Assembly: GCF_004337505.1 (NCBI RefSeq)
Contig: NZ_SJZI01000002.1
Location: 102,359 to 166,358 of the forward strand
Direction: 5' to 3'
DNA from: Flaviaestuariibacter flavus
Lineage (GTDB): Bacteria > Bacteroidota > Bacteroidia > Chitinophagales > Chitinophagaceae
DNA length: 64,000 nucleotides
The notes beneath the pieces are model-generated. The model ran no database searches, was not told the origin of the DNA, and saw only the letters and a program-made list of their open reading frames with translations. Below are positions 34,387 to 41,376 of this stretch, piece after piece. The position numbers and the translations under genes were made by a program. The stretch's first letter is position 1, and each line of letters begins with the position of its first letter.

Positions 34387-35442
34387 ATGAAAAAGATCCT
34401 CCTCATTGAAGACAATCCGGAGGTGCGGGAAAATACCGCCGAATTGCTTGAACTCTGCCACTACCGCGTTGTGACCGCCAGCAACGGGAAAGAGGGAATT
34501 ACCGAGGCCCTGCAGGTGAAGCCGGACCTCATCATCTGCGATATCATGATGCCGGAGCTCGACGGCTATGGTGTGCTGCACCTGGTGCAACGCAATCCGG
34601 AGTTGCAGCAGACACCCTTTATCTTCCTTACAGCCCGGACCGAGCAAAGCGAGGTGCGCCACGGTATGTCGCTGGGGGCCGACGACTATATCACGAAGCC
34701 CTTTGATACCACCGACCTGCTCCGCACCGTGGAGAGCCGGCTGCGTAAGTCGGAGCTGCTCCGCAAGGTCCATTCACCCGGCCTCGAGGGCGTAAACGAG
34801 CTGATCTCCGCCGCCGGCGGTGATGCCGTGCTGCAGGCTTTCGTGGAAGGACGCCACCTCGATCACTATAAGAAAAAGGAGCGCATCTTCACCGAGGGCA
34901 ACCACCCGATCCGCCTTTACTATGTGCAGAAAGGGAAGGTGAAAGTGTACAAGATCAACGACGACGGGAAAGAGCTGATCCTGAAGATCGTTTCCGAAGG
35001 CGAATTTTTCGGCTACGTGGCCCTGTTGGAAAATACGCCCTACCGCGTCAGCGCCGAGGCGCTGGAGGATTGCGAGATCGCGGCGATACCACGGGGTGAA
35101 TTCGAAGAGCTGATGAACGCCAATCCCCAGGTCACCCGCCGGTTCGTAAGCCTGCTGGCGCGCGATATCCGCTTCAAGGAAGAACAGCTGCTGCGGATTG
35201 CGTACAACTCGCTCCGGCGCAAGGTGGCCGATGCCCTGCTGGCGGCGCAGGAGCGCTTCCGGCGGGGCGAAGAGCGACTGCCCATCCAGCTGACGCGCGA
35301 AAACCTCGCGGCAATGGCCGGAACGGCCACCGAGTCGCTTATCCGCACGCTCACCGATTTCAAGAATGAAGGGCTCATCGATATCCAGGATGGCCGGATC
35401 AGCATCCGCCAGCACGAAAAGCTGGTGCAGCTGATCAACTGA
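34387..35442 (+). CDS. Hybrid regulator: receiver + cNMP-binding + CRP/FNR HTH
   Basis: 351 residues. Receiver (1-120, D52 in ICDIMMPELDG, T-AR switch, KPFDT), linker, a cyclic-nucleotide-binding-type beta-roll (about 150-265: GRHLDHYKKKERIFTEGNH, YYVQKGKVKVYKINDDGKE, ILKIVSEGEFFGYVALLE, AAIPRGEFEEL), dimer helix, and a winged HTH (about 290-350: LTRENLAAMAGTATESLIRTL). The recognition helix keeps the E-x3-R pair (TESLIR) that in CRP and FNR reads TGA/TCA half-sites, matching the TGAC-N4-GTCA sites across this island. There is no FNR-like N-terminal Cys cluster, so input is probably phosphorylation. A frame is open to 34351; the paralogous receiver supports MKKILLIEDN at 34387. Its own promoter shows no full site. 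Confidence 0.92.
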   Translation: MKKILLIEDNPEVRENTAELLELCHYRVVTASNGKEGITEALQVKPDLIICDIMMPELDGYGVLHLVQRNPELQQTPFIFLTARTEQSEVRHGMSLGADDYITKPFDTTDLLRTVESRLRKSELLRKVHSPGLEGVNELISAAGGDAVLQAFVEGRHLDHYKKKERIFTEGNHPIRLYYVQKGKVKVYKINDDGKELILKIVSEGEFFGYVALLENTPYRVSAEALEDCEIAAIPRGEFEELMNANPQVTRRFVSLLARDIRFKEEQLLRIAYNSLRRKVADALLAAQERFRRGEERLPIQLTRENLAAMAGTATESLIRTLTDFKNEGLIDIQDGRISIRQHEKLVQLIN

Positions 35443-35451
35443 TGCGGCTCC

Positions 35452-35517
35452 TGACCAGGGTCATCGGGCAGGGCTAATACGGGTCATGGCTCCGGTTGCC
35501 GCATTGTGCGACACTTG
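35452..35517 (+). promoter_or_regulatory. Paired palindrome promoter of the USP2-DUF1003 unit
   Basis: TGACCAGGGTCA (35452-35463, perfect) and TAATACGGGTCA (35475-35486), spacing 23. GACACTTG (35510-35517) is at the 29.5-bp offset. Confidence 0.7.
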
Positions 35518-35540
35518 TAGCGGATCAAAGCAGGAACCGT

Positions 35541-36368
35541 ATGAAAAAGATCCTCCTTGCACTATCCGAGGAGCGCTTCTCCGAGGAAGCATTTGACTTT
35601 GCCCTCGGGCTCAACCGACTCGGCCCGGTGCAGCTCACCGCCGCCTTTATCCCGCAGCCCGTCATCAACGGCACCTGGACGATCTATGGATCGCCGCCGG
35701 AAGCCATTCCCCTCGCGCCACCGCTGCTGCAAACCGACCCGGAGGTTTTTGCCGCCGTCAAGGGCGGCTTCGAACGCCGCTGCATCGCCAACGACATTCC
35801 CTACCGCACCCACGAAGGCGTGGCCGATACCGACCTGACGGAGCTCCGGAAAGAATCGCGGTATGCGGACCTGCTCCTGCTCGGAACCGGCGGCATTTTC
35901 GACAAGCTGTTCGCGCAGGCGGAATGGGACAACCTTACACGGATGCTTCACGCGCTGGAGTGCCCCGCGATCATCGTTCCGGAAAATTTCCGGTTCCCGG
36001 AAAAAGTCATCATCGCCTTTGACGGGAGCCGTGATGCCGCCCACGCGGTGAAGCAGTTTTATTCCTTCCTCCCGGAGCTCAGCGCCCTTCCGACGGTGGT
36101 GGCCTACGCAAGCAAAGACAAAAAGGATGCGATCCCCGACCGGTTGTACCTGGAGGAACTGGCGCTGCAGCATTTTCACGACCTGACCTTTACGCATCTT
36201 ACCGGGAAGCCCAAAGAAGCCATCGCTTCCTGGATGCGGCAACAGGCACACCCGATCCTGGTGAGCGGCGCCATGGGGCGCGGCGGCCTCTCGCGTCTTT
36301 TCCGCGAGAGCTTCGTTCAACCGGTGCTCACCGAACAACAGTTTCCTGTTTTTATAGCCCATTCCTGA
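35541..36368 (+). CDS. Double-domain universal stress protein (USP2)
   Basis: 275 residues: MKKILLALSEERFSEEAFDFALGLNRLGPVQ..., CPAIIVPENFRFPEKVIIAFDGSRDAAHAVKQFYSFLP, ending LVSGAMGRGGLSRLFRESF and FPVFIAHS. Two UspA folds in tandem. The second domain keeps G-x2-G but has ES where G(S/T) is usual. A frame is open to 35496; sister proteins start at MKK, giving 35541. A DUF1003 gene follows after 16 bp. Confidence 0.88.
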   Translation: MKKILLALSEERFSEEAFDFALGLNRLGPVQLTAAFIPQPVINGTWTIYGSPPEAIPLAPPLLQTDPEVFAAVKGGFERRCIANDIPYRTHEGVADTDLTELRKESRYADLLLLGTGGIFDKLFAQAEWDNLTRMLHALECPAIIVPENFRFPEKVIIAFDGSRDAAHAVKQFYSFLPELSALPTVVAYASKDKKDAIPDRLYLEELALQHFHDLTFTHLTGKPKEAIASWMRQQAHPILVSGAMGRGGLSRLFRESFVQPVLTEQQFPVFIAHS

Positions 36369-36384
36369 CCTCTAAACTGAAATT

Positions 36385-36945
36385 TTGAACAGCCAGCTCA
36401 CCGACCTCCTGGATAGTGAAAACCAACATCTCAAAAAGCTCAATGAGATCGTGGTGGAGGCCATCGAGGAAGAACGAATTCTTTCCCACAAGCTGTCGCC
36501 CTTTGACGGGCGCCGGCCCACGTTCCGCGAGCGGCTCGAGGACAACGTGTCTTCCTTTGGCGGCAGCTGGACCTTTATCTTCCTGTGCCTGCTGCTGATG
36601 TTTTCGTGGATGGCGCTGAACACCTTCGTGCTGCGACACGCCTTCGACCCTTACCCGTACATCCTGCTCAACCTGGGCCTCTCTACGGTGGCGGCGCTGC
36701 AGGCCCCGATCATCATGATGAGCCAGAACCGGAAGGAAGAAAAGGACCGCCAGCGTGCCGCCAATGACTACATGGTAAACCTGAAGGCCGAGATCGAAGT
36801 GCGCAACCTTCACCAGAAACTCGACCTGCTCATTTCGGAGCAGATGAAAACGCTTTTCGACATCCAGAAAGTTCAGGTGGAGATCATGGAGGAAATCAGG
36901 GCCCACGTGCTCCGGCGCGGGAATCAGAGCAGCAAAGGATCTTGA
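36385..36945 (+). CDS. DUF1003 membrane protein
   Basis: 186 residues, probable TTG start at 36385 (no ATG nearby in frame). A soluble N-terminal stretch, then the DUF1003 core: GGSWTFIFLCLLLMFSWMALN, FDPYPYILLNLGLSTVAALQAPIIMMSQNR with the two helices, then KEEKDRQRAANDYMVNLKAE and a coiled coil to the end. The family lies in the inner membrane and often occurs near stress genes; its activity is unknown. Co-transcribed with USP2. Confidence 0.88.
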   Translation: MNSQLTDLLDSENQHLKKLNEIVVEAIEEERILSHKLSPFDGRRPTFRERLEDNVSSFGGSWTFIFLCLLLMFSWMALNTFVLRHAFDPYPYILLNLGLSTVAALQAPIIMMSQNRKEEKDRQRAANDYMVNLKAEIEVRNLHQKLDLLISEQMKTLFDIQKVQVEIMEEIRAHVLRRGNQSSKGS

Positions 36946-37003
36946 TTCTGTTTCCTGTATGGCAATGCTCCCACGTGCTGCGACTAGTTACCCGGGCGGG
37001 TCC

Positions 37004-37068
37004 TGACAGCCATTATCACCCTTCGTGACTGCCATCATATGCAGCGGCCTGTGGCTCGCTTACCTTGA
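37004..37068 (+). promoter_or_regulatory. Paired palindrome promoter of the triple-BON gene
   Basis: TGACAGCCATTA (37004-37015) and TGACTGCCATCA (37026-37037), spacing 22. -7-like TACCTTGA (37061-37068) is at the 29.5-bp offset. Confidence 0.68.
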
Positions 37069-37106
37069 TGTGCAATGCCGCCATTTTCTTACTCAAAATT
37101 TCCATT

Positions 37107-37784
37107 ATGAAAACGGACGCACAGATTCAGAAAGACGTGATGGATCAATTGAAATGGGATCCTTTCCTTTCGTCGGCCACCATTGGCGTTGCTGTAAAGG
37201 ATGGAGTGGTGACGCTTTCGGGTGAGGTCGATTCTTTCGCGCGGAAGGTGGCTGCGGAGCGGCAAACGCTGCAGGTTGCGGGTGTGCGGGCCATTGCGGA
37301 AGATATGCAGATCGGCGTGTTGCCCGCCAGCAGGAAATCCGACGCCGATATTGCCGGCGCCGTAGTGCATGCACTGCAATGGAACAGTTCGGTGCCGGAT
37401 GATAAGATCAAGGTCCGCGTGGAAGACGGCGATGTATACCTCGAAGGCGAAGTGGACTGGGAATACCAGCGTGCGGCGGCCCGCAACGCCGTTGAGCAGA
37501 TCGTCGGCGTCCGCTGGGTGCATAACGGCATCACGCTGAAGCCGCGGGCTACCACCGGCGATGTGCGGCAGAAGATCAACGAAGCCTTTCAGCGGTCGGC
37601 GAATATCGATGCCAACAAGATCACGGTGATCGTTGACGGCAATACGGCCACACTCCATGGTACCGTCCGCTCCTTTGCAGAGAAGGAAGACGCCGGCAAG
37701 GCTGCCTGGACCGCACCCGGCATCACGCGGGTAAGCAACCAGCTGAAGATATCGATGGAGTCGCAGGGAATCTTTGAGTTCTGA
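37107..37784 (+). CDS. Cytoplasmic triple-BON-domain protein
   Basis: 225 residues, three BON repeats of about 70: IQKDVMDQLKWDPFLSSATIGVAVKDGVVTLSGEV..., DIAGAVVHALQWNS...VRVEDGDVYLEGEVDWEY, DVRQKINEAFQRSANIDANKITVIVDGNTATLHGTV. Each ends in the G-x-V glycine motif. No signal peptide from ATG 37107 (the frame is open to 37065). BON proteins such as OsmY bind membranes or phospholipids and are induced by osmotic or stationary-phase stress; a cytoplasmic triple-BON protein is often found beside USP clusters (recollection). Confidence 0.9.
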   Translation: MKTDAQIQKDVMDQLKWDPFLSSATIGVAVKDGVVTLSGEVDSFARKVAAERQTLQVAGVRAIAEDMQIGVLPASRKSDADIAGAVVHALQWNSSVPDDKIKVRVEDGDVYLEGEVDWEYQRAAARNAVEQIVGVRWVHNGITLKPRATTGDVRQKINEAFQRSANIDANKITVIVDGNTATLHGTVRSFAEKEDAGKAAWTAPGITRVSNQLKISMESQGIFEF

Positions 37785-37809
37785 ATCCACCGGCGCGGAA
37801 AAATCATCC

Positions 37810-38184
37810 TCAAAGCAGGTCGGGCTCATACATACCACGGGTCACGACTTTGCCCATGTGGTTCTGCTGCTCGAGGCAATGACACTCTTTGTGCAGGATG
37901 TTTTCCCAGTAAAAAGGCCCCCGGCGCAGGATCTGGATGCCGATGCCGGATAAGCGCTGTAGGCTTTCCTCCACGGAGGCGATCGTCGACTTGCGGTCGA
38001 TCAGAACCTCGCCGGTGAACTCTCGCCCGGCCAGGCGCCCCAACGGGAGATCGGGTTCGTTACGACCACCCGCTTCGCGGGCGGCAGGCTCCGGCAAAAG
38101 TTCGGGTTGCAGGTAGGGGTAGTGTTTACGGAACACCTGGCGGAGGTCGGAAAGTCGCATCCGGGAGTCGATCTGAAGTTTCAT
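37810..38184 (-). CDS. Island protein of unknown function
   Basis: 124 residues, soluble, no recognised family. N-terminal part MKLQIDSRMRLSDLRQVFRKHYPYLQPELL, a Pro/Gly-rich middle, then EVLIDRKSTIASVEESLQRLSGIGIQILRRG and a tail with Cys-His residues (HKECHCLEQQNHMGK). The HKECHC stretch could bind metal, but this is speculative. It has its own paired promoter with a perfect palindrome and a perfect TAGGTTTG -7 box, so it is a genuine regulon member. Confidence 0.7.
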   Translation of the reverse strand: MKLQIDSRMRLSDLRQVFRKHYPYLQPELLPEPAAREAGGRNEPDLPLGRLAGREFTGEVLIDRKSTIASVEESLQRLSGIGIQILRRGPFYWENILHKECHCLEQQNHMGKVVTRGMYEPDLL

Positions 38185-38233
38185 TTTCTGGTAGTTGGTT
38201 GGCTTAGTAAGAAGTGGCCCCTTGAAGCATTCA

Positions 38234-38299
38234 CAAACCTAACCAACACAGCGGTGCCGGCGCCTGACCGTGGTCAGCCTGGAAGGATGATTGTGCCCG
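38234..38299 (-). promoter_or_regulatory. Palindrome promoter of the 124-residue unknown
   Basis: Proximal TGACCGTGGTCA (38265-38276, perfect). Weak distal TGATTGTGCCCG (38288-38299), spacing 23. Perfect -7 TAGGTTTG (38241-38234) at 29.5 bp. Confidence 0.78.
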
Positions 38300-38320
38300 C
38301 ACGCGCCATCGCCCCCGGGC

Positions 38321-38385
38321 TGACCGCGATCAGCAAAAAGGCATGCGCCCGTCATAGCGGCCCGAAGCCGAAAGCGTTCATTTTA
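38321..38385 (+). promoter_or_regulatory. Palindrome promoter of USP3
   Basis: TGACCGCGATCA (38321-38332) and a half-site-like ATGCGCCCGTCA (38343-38354), spacing 22. TCATTTTA (38378-38385) is at the 29.5-bp offset. Confidence 0.62.
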
Positions 38386-38401
38386 CAGCAAAGAACTCCG
38401 A

Positions 38402-39229
38402 ATGAAAAAGGTCCTGCTCCTCTTCGACGGCGCGAACTTCTCGCCCCATGCAATCTCTTTTGCGCAGCAGCTTCACCGTTTGTCGCCGGTGCTGGTGACG
38501 GCGGTTTTTGCGCCCCTGGTGTCCCTGGCCAATATGTGGGGCTATGCCCTCGCCGGCGAAACCGGCGCGCCGGTGCGTTCTTTTCTCGAAGAGGACGAAG
38601 ACCGGCAGGTGCATGCACATATTCGCCAGTTTGAGCACCTCTGCCAGGAAAAGGGGCTGCCCTACCGGGTTCACAAGGTGACGAACGATCTTGCCCTCCC
38701 GGCGCTGCGGCGCGAGAGCCGTTTTGCCGACCTGCTCATCCTGAGCAGCGAAACCTTTTACAACGGCATGCTGTTTTCCGATCCCTTTCGCTTTCTCCGC
38801 GAGGCCCTGCACGACGCGGAATGCCCGGTGCTGATCTTCCCCGAAACGTCTTCCTTTCCTGCCCAAAACCTGGTGGCTTACGACGGCGGCCGGGAGTCGG
38901 TTTACGCATTGAAACAGTTTGCCTACACATTGCCCGGTCTGGCGCAGCAGCCTACCACCGTGGCCCATGCCAGCAAAGGCACGGGCGGGAAGATGCCCGA
39001 AGCGCTCCTGGTTGAGGAGCTTGCCAACGTTCATTTCAAAAACGTGACGTTTCGGCAGCTGGACCTGGGCGATCAGCAGGACTTCCGCGAATGGATCGAA
39101 GGCCAACCCGATACCCTGCTCGTCGCCGGGGCTTTTGCGCGAAGTGGCCTGTCGGAGTTTTTCCATGCGAGCTTTTGTGCCGGCGTGGTGCGGAACCACC
39201 GCCTGCCGGTTTTTATCGCGCACCACTGA
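38402..39229 (+). CDS. Double-domain universal stress protein (USP3)
   Basis: 275 residues: MKKVLLLFDGANFSPHAISFAQQLHRLSPV..., CPVLIFPE, LVAYDGGRESVYALKQFAYTLP, ending LLVAGAFARSGLSEFFHASF and LPVFIAHH. Closest to USP5 at 45.2 kb (same MKKVLLLFDG start and same YDG-RESVYALKQFAY motif). The last domain has AS in place of GS at the nucleotide loop. Its 3' end overlaps the convergent DUF998 gene by 17 bp. Confidence 0.88.
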   Translation: MKKVLLLFDGANFSPHAISFAQQLHRLSPVLVTAVFAPLVSLANMWGYALAGETGAPVRSFLEEDEDRQVHAHIRQFEHLCQEKGLPYRVHKVTNDLALPALRRESRFADLLILSSETFYNGMLFSDPFRFLREALHDAECPVLIFPETSSFPAQNLVAYDGGRESVYALKQFAYTLPGLAQQPTTVAHASKGTGGKMPEALLVEELANVHFKNVTFRQLDLGDQQDFREWIEGQPDTLLVAGAFARSGLSEFFHASFCAGVVRNHRLPVFIAHH

Positions 39230-40331
39230 CCGGTAATCTGCCGGCTTGGAGGTGTGGCTGCACCGTTTCGCGAACACCGCGCAGCATTATTACCGCCAGC
39301 ACGCTCATCCAGGTAAGGAAGAGGAAGATGTTGATTCGTTCCCATACGCCGATCATCGGCGTTGCCCCGTTGCGCGCCAGCTGTGGCGATTCCCGGAACG
39401 TGAGAAAGCCGAATACCAGGAGCAGCAAAAAGGTCAGGACGGAATAAACCCGGAAGCGCCATCCCAATGCCGCCGCAACAAATCCCAGGGCCAGCAGGTA
39501 AAGCAACTCCGTTGCTGCGCCGAGGGCCAGGTGCAGGGTGTCGGAAAAGTTACCGCCTCCCGCTGCCAGCACGGTGCGCAGGTGCATGGGCGCGAAGGGC
39601 CACAGAAAGCCCAGGGCACAATAGGCCACCAGCAGCCAGCCTGCGGTGCGCAGGCGGCGATTTTCGCCGGCACTGCGCACGACGCCCCAGGCAAAGGCCA
39701 GCACGAGGAATGTGTACGGCGCCGCCAGCACCGACCAAAGGGCGCGGGTCGGGGCATTCACCGCCGACAGCTCGCTGATGACCTGCGAAGGCCAATGATA
39801 TCCCTCCCAATAGTAAGGAACGATAACGTTGATCACCGCGTAAAGCAGTGAGGAAATGATCCCGCACCAAAGCTGCCCTTTTCTCAGGAAATCGCGGGGT
39901 ATCAGGGGAACGGCAGCATATAGGCCCAGCACAACCGGCAAGCCCCACATCGCGTGCAGCCAATGCAGGCGGAGCAGCACGGCGATCTCGATCCAGAACC
40001 AGATCAGCAGCCCAACGAGGGCCGCTACCGCGGCAATCCAGCTGCGGCGCCATCTTTTCAGGACGGCTATGAATGCTACGCTGTTGAGTACACCCATCAG
40101 GAGCAGCACGATGCCCGGTATCAAAAAGTCTTCGAATGCGCCCCGAAGCATGCTAACCGGCATCCGGAGCCGGCTGCCGTCGGGCGAGGCTACCAACAGC
40201 GCACCGCCCAGCAGGGCGCCGGCCCCTTCATAGGCCAGCACACCAAGCAAAAGGGCGCGTTTCCATCCGGGCTGGTGGGTTTCCGCCGAAGCGGAGGCCG
40301 GTTGGGCCGGCTGGGTAAAGAGTAGTTGCAT
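39213..40331 (-). CDS. Multi-pass membrane protein, DUF998-like C-terminal half
   Basis: 372 residues, about ten hydrophobic segments. The N-terminal third (GWKRALLLGVLAYEGAGALLGG, LIPGIVLLLMGVLNSVAFIA, WIEIAVLLRLHWLHAMWGLP) is a four-helix module common beside other domains. The C-terminal two-thirds (QLWCGIISSLLYAVINVIVPYYWEGYHW...SVNAPTRALW...) matches the DUF998 family of unknown function. It carries its own paired palindrome promoter facing left. Possibly senses or protects the membrane during stress, without evidence. Confidence 0.8.
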   Translation of the reverse strand: MQLLFTQPAQPASASAETHQPGWKRALLLGVLAYEGAGALLGGALLVASPDGSRLRMPVSMLRGAFEDFLIPGIVLLLMGVLNSVAFIAVLKRWRRSWIAAVAALVGLLIWFWIEIAVLLRLHWLHAMWGLPVVLGLYAAVPLIPRDFLRKGQLWCGIISSLLYAVINVIVPYYWEGYHWPSQVISELSAVNAPTRALWSVLAAPYTFLVLAFAWGVVRSAGENRRLRTAGWLLVAYCALGFLWPFAPMHLRTVLAAGGGNFSDTLHLALGAATELLYLLALGFVAAALGWRFRVYSVLTFLLLLVFGFLTFRESPQLARNGATPMIGVWERINIFLFLTWMSVLAVIMLRGVRETVQPHLQAGRLPVSGAR

Positions 40332-40348
40332 ACCGGATTTTTGAAACA

Positions 40349-40413
40349 GGAAGTTCTTCGAAATGCGGGCGCCGCCCGATGACGGCGGTCAGCGGCCCGC
40401 CTGACCCCTGTTC
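40349..40413 (-). promoter_or_regulatory. Paired palindrome promoter of the DUF998 gene
   Basis: Proximal TGACGGCGGTCA (40380-40391, perfect), distal TGACCCCTGTTC (40402-40413), spacing 22. GAACTTCC (40356-40349) is at the 29.5-bp offset, a weak -7. Confidence 0.68.
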
Positions 40414-40438
40414 CGTCTCCGCTGTAGACTACGACCTG

Positions 40439-40503
40439 TGATGCGGGTCAGCCCGGCGCCGGACGGCCGTCATGGTTGCCCGGGGCGAAATGCTGCAAAT
40501 TCA
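40439..40503 (+). promoter_or_regulatory. Paired palindrome promoter of the USP4-glgP unit
   Basis: TGATGCGGGTCA (40439-40450) and GGACGGCCGTCA (40461-40472), spacing 22, both one mismatch from consensus. CAAATTCA (40496-40503) is at the 29.5-bp offset. Confidence 0.68.
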
Positions 40504-40521
40504 GGCATAAAACGAAACATT

Positions 40522-41337
40522 ATGAAGACGATCCTGGTGGCCACCGACCTGACCCCGGCCTCGGCCAATGCAACCCGGTATGCCGTGCAGTTGGCGAAAG
40601 CTACCGGGTCGCGCATACACCTCGTGTACGTGCACCGGACACCGATTTCCGCGTTCGTGGATGCGGGACACCGCGAAACGCCAGACGGCGGTTTGGAGAT
40701 CAGTCCCGAACAGCGCCTGCTCCAGGAAGTGAACTGGCTGCGCTCTTCGGGTGTTGCCGCCGTGGATGGCGTGGCCACCAGCGGATCGAAGGCCGGCGGG
40801 CTGGTTCGCGAGGCAGGCTCTGTGCAGGCCGAACTCGTGGTGATGGGCAGGAAGGCGGAGCGGCAAACCGTCTTCGGCAGCACGGTAACGCAAATGATCC
40901 GGAAGTCGCACACACCGGTGTTGATCGTTCCGGAGAATACAACCTATGTTCCGGTGAAGCATATTGTGCTCTCGGTTGATTACCGCGAGATGATCGCTCA
41001 TGCCGACCTGCAGCCGCTCCGGTCCTGGATTAATACCTTCAACGCGTCGTTGCGCGTGATCCATGTCGATGCGAAAGGCGCGGACACGAATTCCGAAGAA
41101 ACACCGGGAAGGATACAACTGGCGCGGGCCCTGGCCGACTTCGACTATATCTACGACCGCCTTGAATACAATGATGTCGATGCCGGCATCCTCGATTACG
41201 TAGATAGCCATCCGACCGACCTGCTGGTGATGATCGCCCATGAGCACGGGCTCGCGTCGCGGCTTTTCGGCTCCACCCACACGCAATCCGTAAGCAAGCT
41301 GGCCGGCTTCCCGCTGTTGGTGCTGAAGACCGCGTGA
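40522..41337 (+). CDS. Double-domain universal stress protein (USP4)
   Basis: 271 residues: MKTILVATDLTPASANATRYAVQLAKATGSRIHLVYVH, VVMGRKAERQTVFGSTVTQMIRKSHTPVLIVPE, then KHIVLSVDYREMIAHADLQPLRSWIN, ending LVMIAHEHGLASRLFGSTHTQSV and FPLLVLK. This is the most canonical USP of the five; both halves keep the GS(T) nucleotide-loop end. A frame is open to 40438, inside the promoter sites, so ATG 40522 is the start. Glucan phosphorylase follows 39 bp later. Confidence 0.9.
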   Translation: MKTILVATDLTPASANATRYAVQLAKATGSRIHLVYVHRTPISAFVDAGHRETPDGGLEISPEQRLLQEVNWLRSSGVAAVDGVATSGSKAGGLVREAGSVQAELVVMGRKAERQTVFGSTVTQMIRKSHTPVLIVPENTTYVPVKHIVLSVDYREMIAHADLQPLRSWINTFNASLRVIHVDAKGADTNSEETPGRIQLARALADFDYIYDRLEYNDVDAGILDYVDSHPTDLLVMIAHEHGLASRLFGSTHTQSVSKLAGFPLLVLKTA

Positions 41338-41376
41338 CCTGCACGAAGGGTTGCTAATCCCGTATTTGTCTGAACC

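Larger units (their letters stand above)
38185..38401. other. Back-to-back promoter region
   Basis: 217 bp carrying two full palindromes, each with its own -7 element, one facing left and one facing right. No other feature seen. Confidence 0.6.
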
